The notes under the pieces: model-generated
The model's input: only the letters and a program-made list of their open reading frames with translations
What the model was told of the DNA's origin: nothing
Database searches by the model: none
Translations under genes and position numbers: made by a program
Assembly (NCBI RefSeq): GCF_001038455.1
Contig: NZ_LDUY01000004.1
Location: 27,080 to 91,079, forward strand
Source of the DNA: Fructobacillus sp. EFB-N1
GTDB taxonomy: Bacteria; Bacillota; Bacilli; Lactobacillales; Lactobacillaceae
DNA: 64,000 nt
Direction of reading: 5' to 3'
Shown: in pieces, positions 45,813 through 55,932 of the stretch
Position numbering within the stretch: the first letter of the stretch is position 1
Layout of the letters: every line of letters starts with the position of its first letter

Positions 45813-46208
45813 TTAAAGATCTTCATAACCGCCATCGATTGGCAATAAGTCTTCATCAGGGTCAGACCGCGTATCAGACCAAAAAGTAAAAATCGTCAAA
45901 ACCAGGTACAAACCGGCCAAATAATAACCATATTCAGTATCAACCCAGTCAAAGGACCAGGTAGTCACCACGCCAAAAAGCAGTGGCTGCACAAAAATCC
46001 AGTAAAAACGCAGACCGTGCTTGCGAATTTGAGCGCCAAAGTACAAAGCAAAGCCCCCATTTAAGACAAAGCAGAGCCAAAAGACCAGATTAATATCGGA
46101 CCAGTCAAATTTGTCGGCCACAAATGGCAACAAGACTGCCACGAAAATCATGACCAATAAGTTATAAAACCAAGTTGAGTGGTGTAATTTATTTAAAAAA
46201 TTACGCAT
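45813..46208 (-). CDS. Hypothetical four-helix membrane protein
   Basis: The 131-residue protein has four hydrophobic stretches (about 15-33, 40-59, 68-85 and 92-110) and an acidic C-terminal tail. I do not recognise a family. GAGG lies 7 nt before the ATG. It is an isolated gene with its own terminator, between rsmE and ykpA. Confidence 0.75.
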   Translation of the reverse strand: MRNFLNKLHHSTWFYNLLVMIFVAVLLPFVADKFDWSDINLVFWLCFVLNGGFALYFGAQIRKHGLRFYWIFVQPLLFGVVTTWSFDWVDTEYGYYLAGLYLVLTIFTFWSDTRSDPDEDLLPIDGGYEDL

Positions 46209-46303
46209 GTAAAAACCTCATTCACAGTGAAATTATTATAACAAATTATAGGCTGTTTAGCCGATGAGGGCAAGGTTTTTGACAACCCCGACTCATTTTT
46301 CTG

Positions 46304-47047
46304 TTATTTTTCTAATTCTAATAATGTTGATAAAGCGGCTAATGTATATAGCGGCGCCGTTTCCGCCCGCAAGATTCGTGGGCCCAAGCCGCCTGGACGA
46401 TAGCCGGCTTCTTGCAAGGTATTAATCTCTTCTTCGGTCAAACCACCCTCTGGGCCAAAGACAGCCACAAAGCGTTGGCCGGGCTGGCTGGCTTGCGCCA
46501 AGTCAACCAAAGCCGCCTTTTCGCCCTGCTTGGCAGATTCTTCCCAAGCGACCAATCCCTGATCCTTTTCCAGTGTCAAAACCTCAGCAAAATCAGCAAA
46601 GTAGATTTCCGGCACTTTCAGTCGGTGTGATTGTTCGGCAGCACCAACCGCTTTGGCTCGCAGTCGTTCTAATTGCTTTGCTTCCTGTTTTTCATTCCAG
46701 GAAACGACCGACCGTTCCATCGGCACGAAAAGTAAACGACTCGCCCCCAATTCGGTTGCCTTCTCAGCCAGCCATTCGTTGCGATCTTTTTTAATCGGTG
46801 AAACAACCAGCGTGACCTCAACAGGTAATTCCACCTGCTGGTCAATGTCGGCCAGTACCGTAATAGTGGCCTGGTCTTGGCTGATGTCTTCGACTTGGCC
46901 AAGCACCAAACGCGATTGGCCATCAAAAAATTCTGCTTTCGTCCCAACCTTGGCGCGTAAAACCTTCACCAAGTGCTTAAAAGCTGGCATATCAGCCGTC
47001 AGGATGATGTTATTTTGAATGGGTTCTTCTAAAAAGTAACGTTGCAT
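46304..47047 (-). CDS. rsmE: 16S rRNA (uracil1498-N3)-methyltransferase
   Basis: RsmE methylates U1498 of 16S rRNA. The 247-residue protein has an N-terminal PUA-like domain (HLVKVLRAKVGTKAEFFDG) and a SPOUT knot with VSPIKKDRNEW, AVGAAEQSHR, and the SAM-binding FGPEGGLTEEE and LGPRILRAETA. It follows prmA by 20 nt, the common prmA-rsmE pair. Confidence 0.95.
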   Translation of the reverse strand: MQRYFLEEPIQNNIILTADMPAFKHLVKVLRAKVGTKAEFFDGQSRLVLGQVEDISQDQATITVLADIDQQVELPVEVTLVVSPIKKDRNEWLAEKATELGASRLLFVPMERSVVSWNEKQEAKQLERLRAKAVGAAEQSHRLKVPEIYFADFAEVLTLEKDQGLVAWEESAKQGEKAALVDLAQASQPGQRFVAVFGPEGGLTEEEINTLQEAGYRPGGLGPRILRAETAPLYTLAALSTLLELEK

Positions 47048-47067
47048 CGATTTCTCTTCCTAAAAAA

Positions 47068-47958
47068 TCAGTCGTTGATTAAGTCATCTGCCTTTTTGGT
47101 AATAAAGGCATGCCAGGTTCCTTGGTTTAAGTGCTGAACGATGGTTAGTCCGTGGCTTTCCAAGGCCTGTTTAATCGCGGGTTCCACATCATCATAAATT
47201 CCTGAAACCAAGAAGTAACCGCCAGCCGTCAGCATCGGCATCACTTGAGGAATCAGCGGCGCAATCACATCGGCCAAGATGTTCGCCATAATTAACTCAG
47301 ACTTGCTCCACTCTTGTGGCACATCCTGCATCAAATCCGACGCAATCACGGTGACATCACTAGCAACAGGGTTCAATGCCAAATTAGCTTGGGCCGTTGC
47401 CACTGCCTCTTCGTCAATATCAGTCGCCAATACCGAACCAACACCCAGGTGCTTGGCAGCCACTGCTAAAACACCCGATCCGGTCCCAACGTCAATCGTT
47501 TTTTCACCGCCACGAACAACGGCTTCCAATGCTTGAATCATCAACGAAGTAGTTGGATGAGTACCGGTACCAAAAGCTTGGTCTGGATCCATCACGATTA
47601 ATTTTTCCTGGTCTTGCGCCTTTTGGTAGTCTTCCCAAGCAGGCACCACCGTAAACTTATTGGTCACGCGACTGGCATGGTAATAATTCTTCCATTCGTT
47701 TTCAAAGGTTGATGAATCCAATCGTTCCTGTGAAATTGGCTGGCTATTAATGGCCAGTCCCCGCTCAGCCAGGGCCGTTAAACCAGCAATGTAGGTCGCA
47801 ATCTGATTTTCAAAACCTTCTTGATTAACATCCTGGTAAATAGTGACCGTGTCTGTCCTCTGCTCGGCACCTTCTGCCCCGAGCGCTACCAAGGTTGCAA
47901 TCACTACATCCTGATTTTCAGCCGGTACCTGCCAGACAACCTTTTGATACGTAATCAT
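47068..47958 (-). CDS. prmA: Ribosomal protein L11 methyltransferase
   Basis: PrmA trimethylates ribosomal protein L11. The 296-residue protein has an N-terminal L11-recognition domain and a SAM domain with DPDQAFGTGTHPTT, IDVGTGSGVLAVAA and the NILADVI motif. AGGAAAAAG precedes the ATG. It is the first gene of the prmA-rsmE unit. Confidence 0.95.
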   Translation of the reverse strand: MITYQKVVWQVPAENQDVVIATLVALGAEGAEQRTDTVTIYQDVNQEGFENQIATYIAGLTALAERGLAINSQPISQERLDSSTFENEWKNYYHASRVTNKFTVVPAWEDYQKAQDQEKLIVMDPDQAFGTGTHPTTSLMIQALEAVVRGGEKTIDVGTGSGVLAVAAKHLGVGSVLATDIDEEAVATAQANLALNPVASDVTVIASDLMQDVPQEWSKSELIMANILADVIAPLIPQVMPMLTAGGYFLVSGIYDDVEPAIKQALESHGLTIVQHLNQGTWHAFITKKADDLIND

Positions 47959-47993
47959 CTTTTTCCTCGTTTATTATTCCTGCAACAACTCAA

Positions 47994-48020
47994 ATAAAAA
48001 CGAGGACCGCTTGGTCCCCG
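47994..48020 (-). terminator. Terminator after the MDR oxidoreductase gene
   Basis: Arms 48001-48008 and 48013-48020 form an 8-bp stem followed by TTTTTATTT on the minus strand. Confidence 0.8.
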
Positions 48021-48032
48021 CCCCAAATCGTG

Positions 48033-49181
48033 TTAATTATTAGCATCTGCCATTGTGACTTCAACTGGCGCTACATTATTAGCAACCGTCTGTTCAACCT
48101 TATTATTGGCCTCTTCTTCGGCCATATAATCAATAACAACTTTCCCCATCGTATGGTGACTAGTGACATCTTGATTAGCATGACGCACGTTTTCAACTGA
48201 TAATCCCTGGTAGACCTTGGTAACGGTTGGGCGAATGACCCCTTGGTCCAAAAGGTTGGCGACATCACGCAAAATTTGGCCTTGCTCAGCAAGATTAAAG
48301 TTTTCATTGCCGCGGGCCAACATAAAGGTCCAAGAAAACGAAGCAGCTTTACTCTTTAAATCACCTAGGTCAACTGGTAAGGTCGTTTCAACAATCGCTG
48401 CAATTTCCCCATAAGGCTTGATGACTGCTGCCATCAAATCCCAATAAGCCGTTGTATCCTGCAAATTCGCAATGTAGTCAACCTGGGGGAAATGAATCGC
48501 TGCCAACTGTTTTTGCAAGTCGTCATGATAATCAAGGACAAAATCAGCCCCCAACTCTCTAACCCAATTTTTGGATTCAGTTGTTCCCGCCGTAGCAAGC
48601 ACAGTCATTCCAAGGTACTTGGCCATCTGAACCAAAACCGAACCAACACCACCAGCACCATTGATAATGAGTACTGATTTTCCCTGGGCACTATTCTGCG
48701 CCACCGGTAAATGAAAACCGTGGTGCAAAACATCGTGAGCCGTGATGGAAGTTAAGGGCATGGCTGCCGCATCGACATTATCCAAATTCTTTGGTGCCAA
48801 CGCAATCATGTCGGCCTCAATCACTTGAAACTCGGTATCGGCACCAAAGGCGTGTTGCTTACCAGCATAAAAAACGCGGTCGCCAACAGAAAAGTCAGTC
48901 ACGTCCTTACCGACCTCTTCAATCACACCAACAACATCAAGACCAAAAACGCGAAAAACACCGTCCTGGCGATAACCAGCCCGCATCTTCGTGTCGACAG
49001 GGTTAACCGCCGTTGCCAAAATCCGAACCAAAACCTCACGGTCGTCCGGCGTTGGTTTGCGCACTTGCCGTTCAACAAAAGCATCTGCTGCTTCTAAAGA
49101 CCCATTATGAGTAATACCAATTGCAATCATTTTAGGTTGAAAGTAGTTGGTTACTTTTTGAAATACAGTTTTTAAAGACAT
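48033..49181 (-). CDS. Zinc-type alcohol dehydrogenase/quinone oxidoreductase (MDR family)
   Basis: This medium-chain reductase of 382 residues has the GroES-like domain (VLVRILATAVNPVDTKMRAG) and a Rossmann domain with INGAGGVGSVLVQMAKYLG near residue 172. The catalytic-zinc Cys/His set of true alcohol dehydrogenases is not seen, so a quinone-reductase-like NADPH enzyme is more likely. An N-terminal segment of about 16 residues and a 25-residue C-terminal tail extend beyond the family core. AAGGAG precedes the chosen ATG. It has its own terminator. Confidence 0.85.
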   Translation of the reverse strand: MSLKTVFQKVTNYFQPKMIAIGITHNGSLEAADAFVERQVRKPTPDDREVLVRILATAVNPVDTKMRAGYRQDGVFRVFGLDVVGVIEEVGKDVTDFSVGDRVFYAGKQHAFGADTEFQVIEADMIALAPKNLDNVDAAAMPLTSITAHDVLHHGFHLPVAQNSAQGKSVLIINGAGGVGSVLVQMAKYLGMTVLATAGTTESKNWVRELGADFVLDYHDDLQKQLAAIHFPQVDYIANLQDTTAYWDLMAAVIKPYGEIAAIVETTLPVDLGDLKSKAASFSWTFMLARGNENFNLAEQGQILRDVANLLDQGVIRPTVTKVYQGLSVENVRHANQDVTSHHTMGKVVIDYMAEEEANNKVEQTVANNVAPVEVTMADANN

Positions 49182-49272
49182 TCAGCTACGCTCTCCTTCA
49201 AATCGCTTGTACCGCCATTTTAAACTGGATTCCTGATTTTTTCAAACAAGACCACTCAGAAGGTACCAAAAA

Positions 49273-51126
49273 TTAATTACCACGGGCATACTTTTCATCA
49301 TCGTCCGTCTGCAAAACAGCCATGAATGCCTCTTGCGGAACAGTAACCGTCCCCACAGCCTTCATCCTTGCCTTACCACGCTTTTGCTTATCCAAAAGCT
49401 TGGCTCGACGATCAGGATCACCCGTATGAATCTTGGAGGTCACATCCTTGCGGTAAGCCTTGATGTTTGTTCGGGCCAAAATCTTGTTTCCAATTGCGGC
49501 TTGGACTGGAATTTCAAAGTTTTGTCGTGGAATGATTTCCTTCAATTTCGAAGTAATCACACGACCGCGTTCTGCCGCAAAATCGCGGTGAACAATAAAG
49601 GACAAGGCATCGACCTTTTCAGAATTCAAGAGAATATCAATCTTGACCAAATCAGCTGGGCGATAGCCATCGATTTCATAATCCAAGGAAGCATAGCCGC
49701 GCGTTGACGATTTCAACTTGTCAAAGAAATTAAAGATGATTTCAGACAGTGGCAGGTAATACTTAACGTTAACCCGGTTTTCATCCAGGTATTCCATTGT
49801 ATCGAATTCGCCACGCTTGCGTTGGGCTAATTCCATCACCGCCCCAACGTATTCGTTTGGAACCATGATATTGCCATGAATAAATGGTTCTTCAATCATT
49901 TTGATTTGTTGACTCTCCGGCAGTTCAGATGGATTTTCAATCATCAAGACTTCACCGTCAACCGTCGTGACCCGGTAAGTAACAGATGGTGCCGTTGTTA
50001 CCAAGTCCAAATCGAACTCACGTTCCAACCGCTCTTGAATAACATCCATGTGCAAGAGGCCCAGGAACCCAACTCGGTAACCAAATCCCAAGGCTTGCGA
50101 CGTTTCGGGCTCAAAAGTCAGCGCAGCATCATTTAACTGCAACTTTTCCAACGCTTCTCGTAAGTCACCGTACTTGGCATTATCCGAAGGATATAATCCC
50201 GAATAAACCATAGGTGTCATTGGCTGATAACCAGGGAGTGGTTCATCAGCCGGATTGTCGACCAGCGTCACCGTATCTCCTGAATGCGTAGTCTGAATGT
50301 CCTTAATGGATGCCGTCAAATAGCCAACATCACCAGCCATCAAGTAATCACGCTTTTGCGCATTCGGTGACATGACACCGACTTCCGTCACTTCGTATTC
50401 CGCCCCAGTGTTCATCATTTTCACTCGATCACCAGGTTTGACAATCCCTTCACGAACTCGCAAATTGACCACAACGCCACGATAAGCATCGTACTGTGAG
50501 TCAAAAATCAAAGCCCGTAATGGCGCCTCAAGGTCACCATCCGGCGCTGGAAAATCAGAAACAATCCGTTCCAAGAGTTCAGGAATACCGATTCCCTGCT
50601 TAGCCGACACTAAAACGGCATCAGAGGCATCAAGACCAATCACGTCCTCAATTTCGCCCTTGACCTTTTCTGGATCAGCAGCAGGCAAATCGATTTTATT
50701 AATAACCGGTAAGATTTCAAGATCGTTATCAATCGCCAAATAAACGTTGGCTAAAGTTTGAGCTTCCACTCCCTGGGCAGCATCAACCACTAAGATGGCC
50801 CCTTCCGCCGCCGCCAAAGACCGTGAAACTTCATAAGAGAAGTCCACGTGCCCCGGTGTATCAATCAAATGAAAGATATAGGTTTCGCCATCATTAGCCT
50901 TGTAATGAACCTCGACCGCATTTAACTTAATGGTAATCCCGCGCTCCCGTTCCAAATCCATGGTATCCAGCAGCTGGTTTTGCATATCACGTTCGGCCAC
51001 CGTTTGGGTCTGTTCCAAAATCCGGTCGGCAATTGTCGACTTTCCGTGATCAATATGGGCCACAATGGAAAAGTTTCGAATACGCTTTTGCCGTTTTTTT
51101 AATTCTTCTAAAGTAAAATCTGCCAT
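49273..51126 (-). CDS. lepA: Elongation factor 4 (LepA)
   Basis: LepA/EF4 is a ribosome-dependent GTPase connected with initiation and back-translocation. The 617-residue protein has the G1 motif AHIDHGKST near residue 22, [17 protein letters not shown]-like domains II, III and V, and the unique C-terminal domain ([17 protein letters not shown]). AGGA precedes the ATG. It appears monocistronic with its own promoter. Confidence 0.97.
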   Translation of the reverse strand: MADFTLEELKKRQKRIRNFSIVAHIDHGKSTIADRILEQTQTVAERDMQNQLLDTMDLERERGITIKLNAVEVHYKANDGETYIFHLIDTPGHVDFSYEVSRSLAAAEGAILVVDAAQGVEAQTLANVYLAIDNDLEILPVINKIDLPAADPEKVKGEIEDVIGLDASDAVLVSAKQGIGIPELLERIVSDFPAPDGDLEAPLRALIFDSQYDAYRGVVVNLRVREGIVKPGDRVKMMNTGAEYEVTEVGVMSPNAQKRDYLMAGDVGYLTASIKDIQTTHSGDTVTLVDNPADEPLPGYQPMTPMVYSGLYPSDNAKYGDLREALEKLQLNDAALTFEPETSQALGFGYRVGFLGLLHMDVIQERLEREFDLDLVTTAPSVTYRVTTVDGEVLMIENPSELPESQQIKMIEEPFIHGNIMVPNEYVGAVMELAQRKRGEFDTMEYLDENRVNVKYYLPLSEIIFNFFDKLKSSTRGYASLDYEIDGYRPADLVKIDILLNSEKVDALSFIVHRDFAAERGRVITSKLKEIIPRQNFEIPVQAAIGNKILARTNIKAYRKDVTSKIHTGDPDRRAKLLDKQKRGKARMKAVGTVTVPQEAFMAVLQTDDDEKYARGN

Positions 51127-51163
51127 GAATATCCTGCTTTTTTAGAGTCTGTACTTACTATCC

Positions 51164-51191
51164 ATTTTACAGGAAAACCCTGATGAAACAA
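51164..51191 (-). promoter_or_regulatory. Promoter of lepA
   Basis: TTGTTT (51186-51191) and TAAAAT (51164-51169) are spaced 16 nt on the minus strand, about 38 nt before the ATG. Confidence 0.55.
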
Positions 51192-51312
51192 AGAGGTATT
51201 CTGGTTTTGCCTTGAAGCATACACAGTCAAAAAATATCCACCAGATTCACCCAACCACCAAGCAACAACAATCCGACTAATTTTTGCGGTATTCCTAACC
51301 TTTTTATCCACA

Positions 51313-51347
51313 TAAAAAACAGGGAGAAGCTATTCTCACCTGTTTTC
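51313..51347 (-). terminator. Terminator after glyS
   Basis: Arms built on ACAGG-GAGAA and TTCTC-CTGT (one mismatch) with six T on the minus strand end the DUF2130-glyQ-glyS unit. Confidence 0.85.
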
Positions 51348-51374
51348 TCTTATTAAGTTAACTTATAAGTCTAC

Positions 51375-53432
51375 TTATTTAATCACAATTTGTTCAATAT
51401 CCCCCAGACCAGTAATTAACTGGTCCAATGCATTCAACTGCGCATAACGATTATTCTTAACTGCCGTCTTCTTGTCGTTAACTAATGTATTCTCAAAATA
51501 AGCAGCAATCGGTTCCTGCAAAGCAGCCAGTGCTTGGTACAGTGCTTCCGCCCCTTGATTTTCCAAGTCAACCAGGTTCAAATCCTTACTTGCTTCGTAC
51601 AAAGCCTTTTCTTGGTCGTTCTCAAGCAAGTCAGGCTTAACGGCAGCCTCAATTCGTTCCTTACTTGCCAAGCGACTTACCCGAGACAAAGCTTCCATCA
51701 CATCGCGGAAGTTAGCATCCTTTGAGTGTTTGGCCAAAACCTCTGTTCGATCAGCCACGTAAACCAAATCACCAGTGACCACGTTGGCCGTTCCAGCCGA
51801 AACAATGTCCGAACGAACACCGGCATCTGCGGCCTGCTTCTTGACACGGTCCGTCAAGAATGTAATTACCTGTGCCAAATCAGTATCGGCTACGTCCTTG
51901 TTCTGGTCCTTAAAATTCGCTAAGACGGACAACAAATCTAAGTGCCAGTCGTGTGCTTCCAGTGTTCGCACTACCCCAGTTGCTGCTCGACGCAAGCCAT
52001 AAGGGTCGTTGGCACCTGATGGAATCAAATCAGCCGCAAAAAAAGTCACAATAGAATCGAGCTTATCGGCAACCGCCAGCACCGCCCCAATTTTTGAATC
52101 AGCGACTTCGCCAGTGGCTGAAGTTGGCAAATAGTGCTCCAAAATCGCGTGAGCAACGACGTCATTTTCACCAAAGAGCTTGGCGTAATGCTCACCCATC
52201 ACACCCTGTAATTCGTCAAATTCACCGACCATACCGGTCATCAAATCGAACTTATAAATTTCAGTAGCCCGGTTCAAATCAGACAACTCTTCATATGACA
52301 GACCCAGTGCCTGACCTAATTGGCCAGCCAAAGCCCGTACACGAACCATGTGTTCGTAGACAGTACCAATCTTCTCATGGAAGACCAGCTTCTTCACGCG
52401 GTCCATGTAGTCGTCAATCGACTTTTGTTGGTCTTCCTGGTAGAAGAAGACCGCATCTTCCAACCGAGCAACCAAAACCTTTTCGTTTCCAGCCACAACA
52501 TTGGCCAAGTTCTCTTCATTTCCATTGCGAACAGAAAGGAAGTGTGGCAACAATTCACCCTGATCATCGGTTACAAAGAAGAAGCGCTGGTGGTCACGCA
52601 TCGAGGTTACCAAGACTTCCTTTGGCAAATCCAAGTACTTTTGGTCAAAGTTACCGGCAAAGGCGGTTGGCCACTCAACGATGTTGTTAACTTCTTCCAA
52701 AAGGTCTTGTGCCTGATCAGTCGTCAAATCCAAGTCCCAGTTTTGGTCCTGGGCAATCTTTTCCAACTGTGCTTGAATGGTGGACTTACGCTTGGCTGCA
52801 TCAGCCATAACAAAGGCGTCTTGCAACGTCTGCTCGTAATCAGTGGCACTCGGAATCGTCACGTTTTCCGTTGATAGGAAGCGGTGACCACGGGTTGTTT
52901 GACCTGTTTGAACGTCCAAAACAGAAAAATCAACCACATCCTGGTCCAAAAGTGCTACTAACCAGCGGATTGGACGGATGTAAGAGAAGCTATGATTGCC
53001 CCACTTCATGTAAGTTGAGAAGGTCATTTTTTCAACAACTTCAGTGCCCAACTTTGCCAAAATTTCAGCAGCTGGCACACCAGCAATTTCAGTTTTGGCC
53101 CACAAGTAGCCATCTTTTTCAATCAAGGCTTCCGGTGTGGTCTTCTTTCCACGGGCAAATCCCTGAGCAGCCTTTGACCAGTCACCATTTTCGTCCTTGG
53201 CACGATCAACGGCTGGGCCACGCTTCTCTTCTTCAACAGCCTTTGAACCGGCTGCCAAGCCAGTCAACTCAACAGCCAAACGTCGTGGCGTTGAGAATGG
53301 CTTCATTGCTTCATAATCGAGTCGGTGTTCGTCTAAGAAATCAGAAACTCGGTCGACCAGCTGCTTTTCAGAACTCGTTACCAAGTGGGCTGGCATCTCT
53401 TCCAAACCAATTTCTAAAATAAAATCTGCCAT
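51375..53432 (-). CDS. glyS: Glycyl-tRNA synthetase beta subunit
   Basis: GlyS is the tRNA-binding subunit of the heterotetrameric glycyl-tRNA synthetase. In its 685 residues the N-terminus ILEIGLEEMPAHLV, the HD-like core (VLVTSMRDHQRFF) and the C-terminal DALR anticodon domain are visible. Its ATG overlaps the glyQ stop (TAATG), giving balanced synthesis with glyQ. It is the last gene of a T-box unit. Confidence 0.96.
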   Translation of the reverse strand: MADFILEIGLEEMPAHLVTSSEKQLVDRVSDFLDEHRLDYEAMKPFSTPRRLAVELTGLAAGSKAVEEEKRGPAVDRAKDENGDWSKAAQGFARGKKTTPEALIEKDGYLWAKTEIAGVPAAEILAKLGTEVVEKMTFSTYMKWGNHSFSYIRPIRWLVALLDQDVVDFSVLDVQTGQTTRGHRFLSTENVTIPSATDYEQTLQDAFVMADAAKRKSTIQAQLEKIAQDQNWDLDLTTDQAQDLLEEVNNIVEWPTAFAGNFDQKYLDLPKEVLVTSMRDHQRFFFVTDDQGELLPHFLSVRNGNEENLANVVAGNEKVLVARLEDAVFFYQEDQQKSIDDYMDRVKKLVFHEKIGTVYEHMVRVRALAGQLGQALGLSYEELSDLNRATEIYKFDLMTGMVGEFDELQGVMGEHYAKLFGENDVVAHAILEHYLPTSATGEVADSKIGAVLAVADKLDSIVTFFAADLIPSGANDPYGLRRAATGVVRTLEAHDWHLDLLSVLANFKDQNKDVADTDLAQVITFLTDRVKKQAADAGVRSDIVSAGTANVVTGDLVYVADRTEVLAKHSKDANFRDVMEALSRVSRLASKERIEAAVKPDLLENDQEKALYEASKDLNLVDLENQGAEALYQALAALQEPIAAYFENTLVNDKKTAVKNNRYAQLNALDQLITGLGDIEQIVIK

Positions 53433-54379
53433 TAGTCCTGATCCTCCTTCTTGGCGTACTTTCCCTTAGCACCCAAGTACTTTTCACGTAATGCTTCATC
53501 CTTCAACAATGGGAAGCCAAGCTTAGCTCGTTCTTCAATAAAGACCTTTGAAACCTTCCGAGCCATTGTCCGAATTCGGTGCAAATAACCAGCTCGTTCC
53601 GTAACGGAGACCGTTCCCCGGGCATCCAACAGGTTAAAGGTATGAGAAGACTTCAAAATATAGTCATAGGCTGGATGAACCAAGCCTAATTCCAAATTAT
53701 GCTGTGCTTCCTTTTCATAATCATCAAAATGTTGGAGCAACATTCCCTGATTTGACTCTTCAAAGGCATACTTTGAGTGTTCGTATTCTGGTTCTTTGAA
53801 AATATCACCATACAAAACGCCATGGCCCCATTCCAAATCGTAAACCGTTGGTACGTCTTGGATGTAAGAAGCTAACCGTTCCAAACCATAGGTAATTTCA
53901 GCCGTAACGGAATCAACTTCGATTCCACCAACCTGTTGGAAATAAGTGAACTGGGTCACTTCCATCCCGTCTAGCCAAACTTCCCAACCGATTCCGGCCG
54001 CACCCATTGAAGGGTTTTCCCAGTTATCTTCAACGAAACGAATGTCGTGTTCCAATGGCTTGATGCCCAGGGCTTCCAAAGAAGCAAGGTACAATTCCTG
54101 AATATTGTCAGGTGACGGCTTCATTACCACCTGGAATTGGTGGTGTTGGAACAAGCGGTTGGGGTTGTCACCATAACGGCCATCAGCTGGTCGCCGAGAT
54201 GGCTGAACATAGGCTGCTCGCCAAGGTTCTGGACCATTAGCACGTAAGAAGGTATAAGGGCTTTGAGTTCCCGCTCCGACTTCGTTATCGTAAGCCTGCA
54301 TCAAGTTAGCACCCTTTTCGGCCCAAAACTCTTGCAGTGTCAAAATAATGTCTTGTACTGATAATTTTTCACTGGACAT
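53432..54379 (-). CDS. glyQ: Glycyl-tRNA synthetase alpha subunit
   Basis: GlyQ is the catalytic class II subunit that makes glycyl-adenylate. The 315-residue protein has [15 protein letters not shown], the [14 protein letters not shown] motif and FTYFQQVGG region typical of GlyQ. AAAGGA precedes the ATG. Only 52 nt separate it from the DUF2130 gene, with no room for a separate T-box or obvious promoter, so it should depend on the leader at 55933-56089. In many Firmicutes glyQS follow recO; here they do not. Confidence 0.96.
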   Translation of the reverse strand: MSSEKLSVQDIILTLQEFWAEKGANLMQAYDNEVGAGTQSPYTFLRANGPEPWRAAYVQPSRRPADGRYGDNPNRLFQHHQFQVVMKPSPDNIQELYLASLEALGIKPLEHDIRFVEDNWENPSMGAAGIGWEVWLDGMEVTQFTYFQQVGGIEVDSVTAEITYGLERLASYIQDVPTVYDLEWGHGVLYGDIFKEPEYEHSKYAFEESNQGMLLQHFDDYEKEAQHNLELGLVHPAYDYILKSSHTFNLLDARGTVSVTERAGYLHRIRTMARKVSKVFIEERAKLGFPLLKDEALREKYLGAKGKYAKKEDQD

Positions 54380-54431
54380 AAGTCTTTCCTTTATTCTTTC
54401 ATCATTAAAATTTTAAAACGCTGTGACGAAT

Positions 54432-55913
54432 TTACGGCTTTCCTTCACCGCCTTGGTCCGCTTTTAAATCAGCAAACTTCGTCATCATGGTTGGATTATT
54501 CTTGGTCAATTTTTTGACGGTCAAATCCTCTAATTTATTGTTAGCAAGACGAATCTGATTTTCAGAAGTCGTCAGGCTCTTTTTCACATTTTCCATCTGG
54601 CTAATCGCCCGGTCAATCTGTTCGATTGCCTTTTGGAAGTTGCTCGAGTAGGAATTATAGTTTTTAGCAAAGCGGTCCTTGAAGGCCGTGATATTGTCTT
54701 CAAAGTTCGTAATATCAATGTTTTGATTGCGTTCTTCAATCAGCGCCCGCCGATATTGGAGGGAATCCAAGGCCGCATTGCGCAAAAGGCCGATAAAATG
54801 GACAAAGAATTGTGGACGGATGACGTACATTTTCTCGTAGTCCGGCACCTGAACAATTCCGGTGTTATAGTACTCGTTATCGGCTTCCAGCATCGAAACC
54901 AAAACGGCATATTCCGTTTTCTTTTCCCTGCGATCCTTATCCAGTTCCTTAAAAAAATCTGCGTTCTTATGCTTCTGCTCGGTCGCATCCGCCTCATTTT
55001 TCATATCAAACATGATGGAAATAAATTCAACATCATCTTGATAATCACGAAAAATAAAATCACCCTTTGATCCGGATTGTTTTGAAACCTCGTTGTCCTT
55101 CTCAAAGTAAGCATTGGGAAAAGCGTAAGGGCGAATTTTATTAAATTCCTGATGAGCGTAAACTTCCAAACTTTCGCCAATTTCCTTGGTTGACTGCCGG
55201 GCCTTAAAGTCTTTATAGAATTCGACTTGCTCTTGAGCTGCCTGCAATTGCGCATCGTAGTCTGACTTCACTTTTGCCAAGGCTAGCTCTTGGTCGCGAC
55301 CCTGATTTTCAACCTGATTTTTCAAATCGGCCAGTTGCTTTTCTAGTTCCTGTCGATGCTGACCGGCCTGGTCCTTTTCAGCTTGGTAGGTGCTCTGCAG
55401 GTTTTCCTTTTGTTCAGCCAGCGCCAGCGCCTTGTTAGCAGCTTCCTGGTCCTTAAACGCGTCTAGCTGTGAACGTAACTGCGTCAGTTGGTCTTGCAGC
55501 TCCGTCTTTTCTTTTTGGGCCGCGTCCTTCTCAGCTTGCTTAGCCTTCTCCAGCGCTAAATCAGATTTTTGCTTTTCCTGGTCCAACTGTGCTTGGAGTT
55601 GCAGCAATTGGTCATGCAGTTGGTTTTGTTCTTTCTGGGCCGCATCCCTTTCAGCCTGCTTGGCCTTCTCCAGTGCTAAATCAGCCTTCTGCTTTTCCTG
55701 GTCAATTTGTGCCTTGACCAAGTCTTGCTGGCTCTTTTCCCAATCGACCTTTTCCTGAGCTAATTTTTCATCAATGGCCGTTTGCACAGCCACCCCCAGT
55801 TGACTCGTATCAACTTGGAGCTCGTCTTTCAAATCAAGGGTATCACCGGCATGGCCATCCTCGTTTAAAACCAAAACCGTGTCCGACTCCAAATGATACT
55901 TCAGCTTTGCCAT
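54432..55913 (-). CDS. DUF2130 coiled-coil protein with nuclease-like C-terminal region
   Basis: The 493-residue protein consists of a short N-terminal domain (1-55), a long coiled coil (about 56-240) and the DUF2130 domain (about 240-390), followed by another helical stretch (390-480). The coiled coil contains two exact-length 40-residue tandem repeats (71-110, 111-150). The DUF2130 part has GDFIF (D285) and FDMKNE (D303, K305), which fits a PD-(D/E)XK nuclease-like core, reminiscent of RmuC. The ATG at 55911-55913 has AAGGAGG 5 nt upstream; a longer frame runs through the T-box. It is the first gene after a T-box and precedes glyQS. Function unknown. Confidence 0.8.
   Translation of the reverse strand: MAKLKYHLESDTVLVLNEDGHAGDTLDLKDELQVDTSQLGVAVQTAIDEKLAQEKVDWEKSQQDLVKAQIDQEKQKADLALEKAKQAERDAAQKEQNQLHDQLLQLQAQLDQEKQKSDLALEKAKQAEKDAAQKEKTELQDQLTQLRSQLDAFKDQEAANKALALAEQKENLQSTYQAEKDQAGQHRQELEKQLADLKNQVENQGRDQELALAKVKSDYDAQLQAAQEQVEFYKDFKARQSTKEIGESLEVYAHQEFNKIRPYAFPNAYFEKDNEVSKQSGSKGDFIFRDYQDDVEFISIMFDMKNEADATEQKHKNADFFKELDKDRREKKTEYAVLVSMLEADNEYYNTGIVQVPDYEKMYVIRPQFFVHFIGLLRNAALDSLQYRRALIEERNQNIDITNFEDNITAFKDRFAKNYNSYSSNFQKAIEQIDRAISQMENVKKSLTTSENQIRLANNKLEDLTVKKLTKNNPTMMTKFADLKADQGGEGKP
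55464..55703 (-). repeat. Two tandem 120-bp repeats within the DUF2130 gene
   Basis: Units 55584-55703 and 55464-55583 encode two consecutive 40-residue coiled-coil segments that begin DQEKQK(A/S)DLALEKAKQAE. The high nucleotide identity points to a recent in-frame duplication. Confidence 0.85.
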
Positions 55914-55932
55914 AAAGTCCTCCTTATCTGAC

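Noticed and set aside
51108..51311. 67-residue minus-strand frame upstream of lepA
   Set aside because: It starts with GTG without a ribosome-binding site, overlaps the glyS terminator and the lepA promoter, and resembles no family.
52320..52874. Long plus-strand frame of 184 codons opposite glyS
   Set aside because: It is antisense to a strongly conserved gene, has no ribosome-binding site and no recognisable domain.
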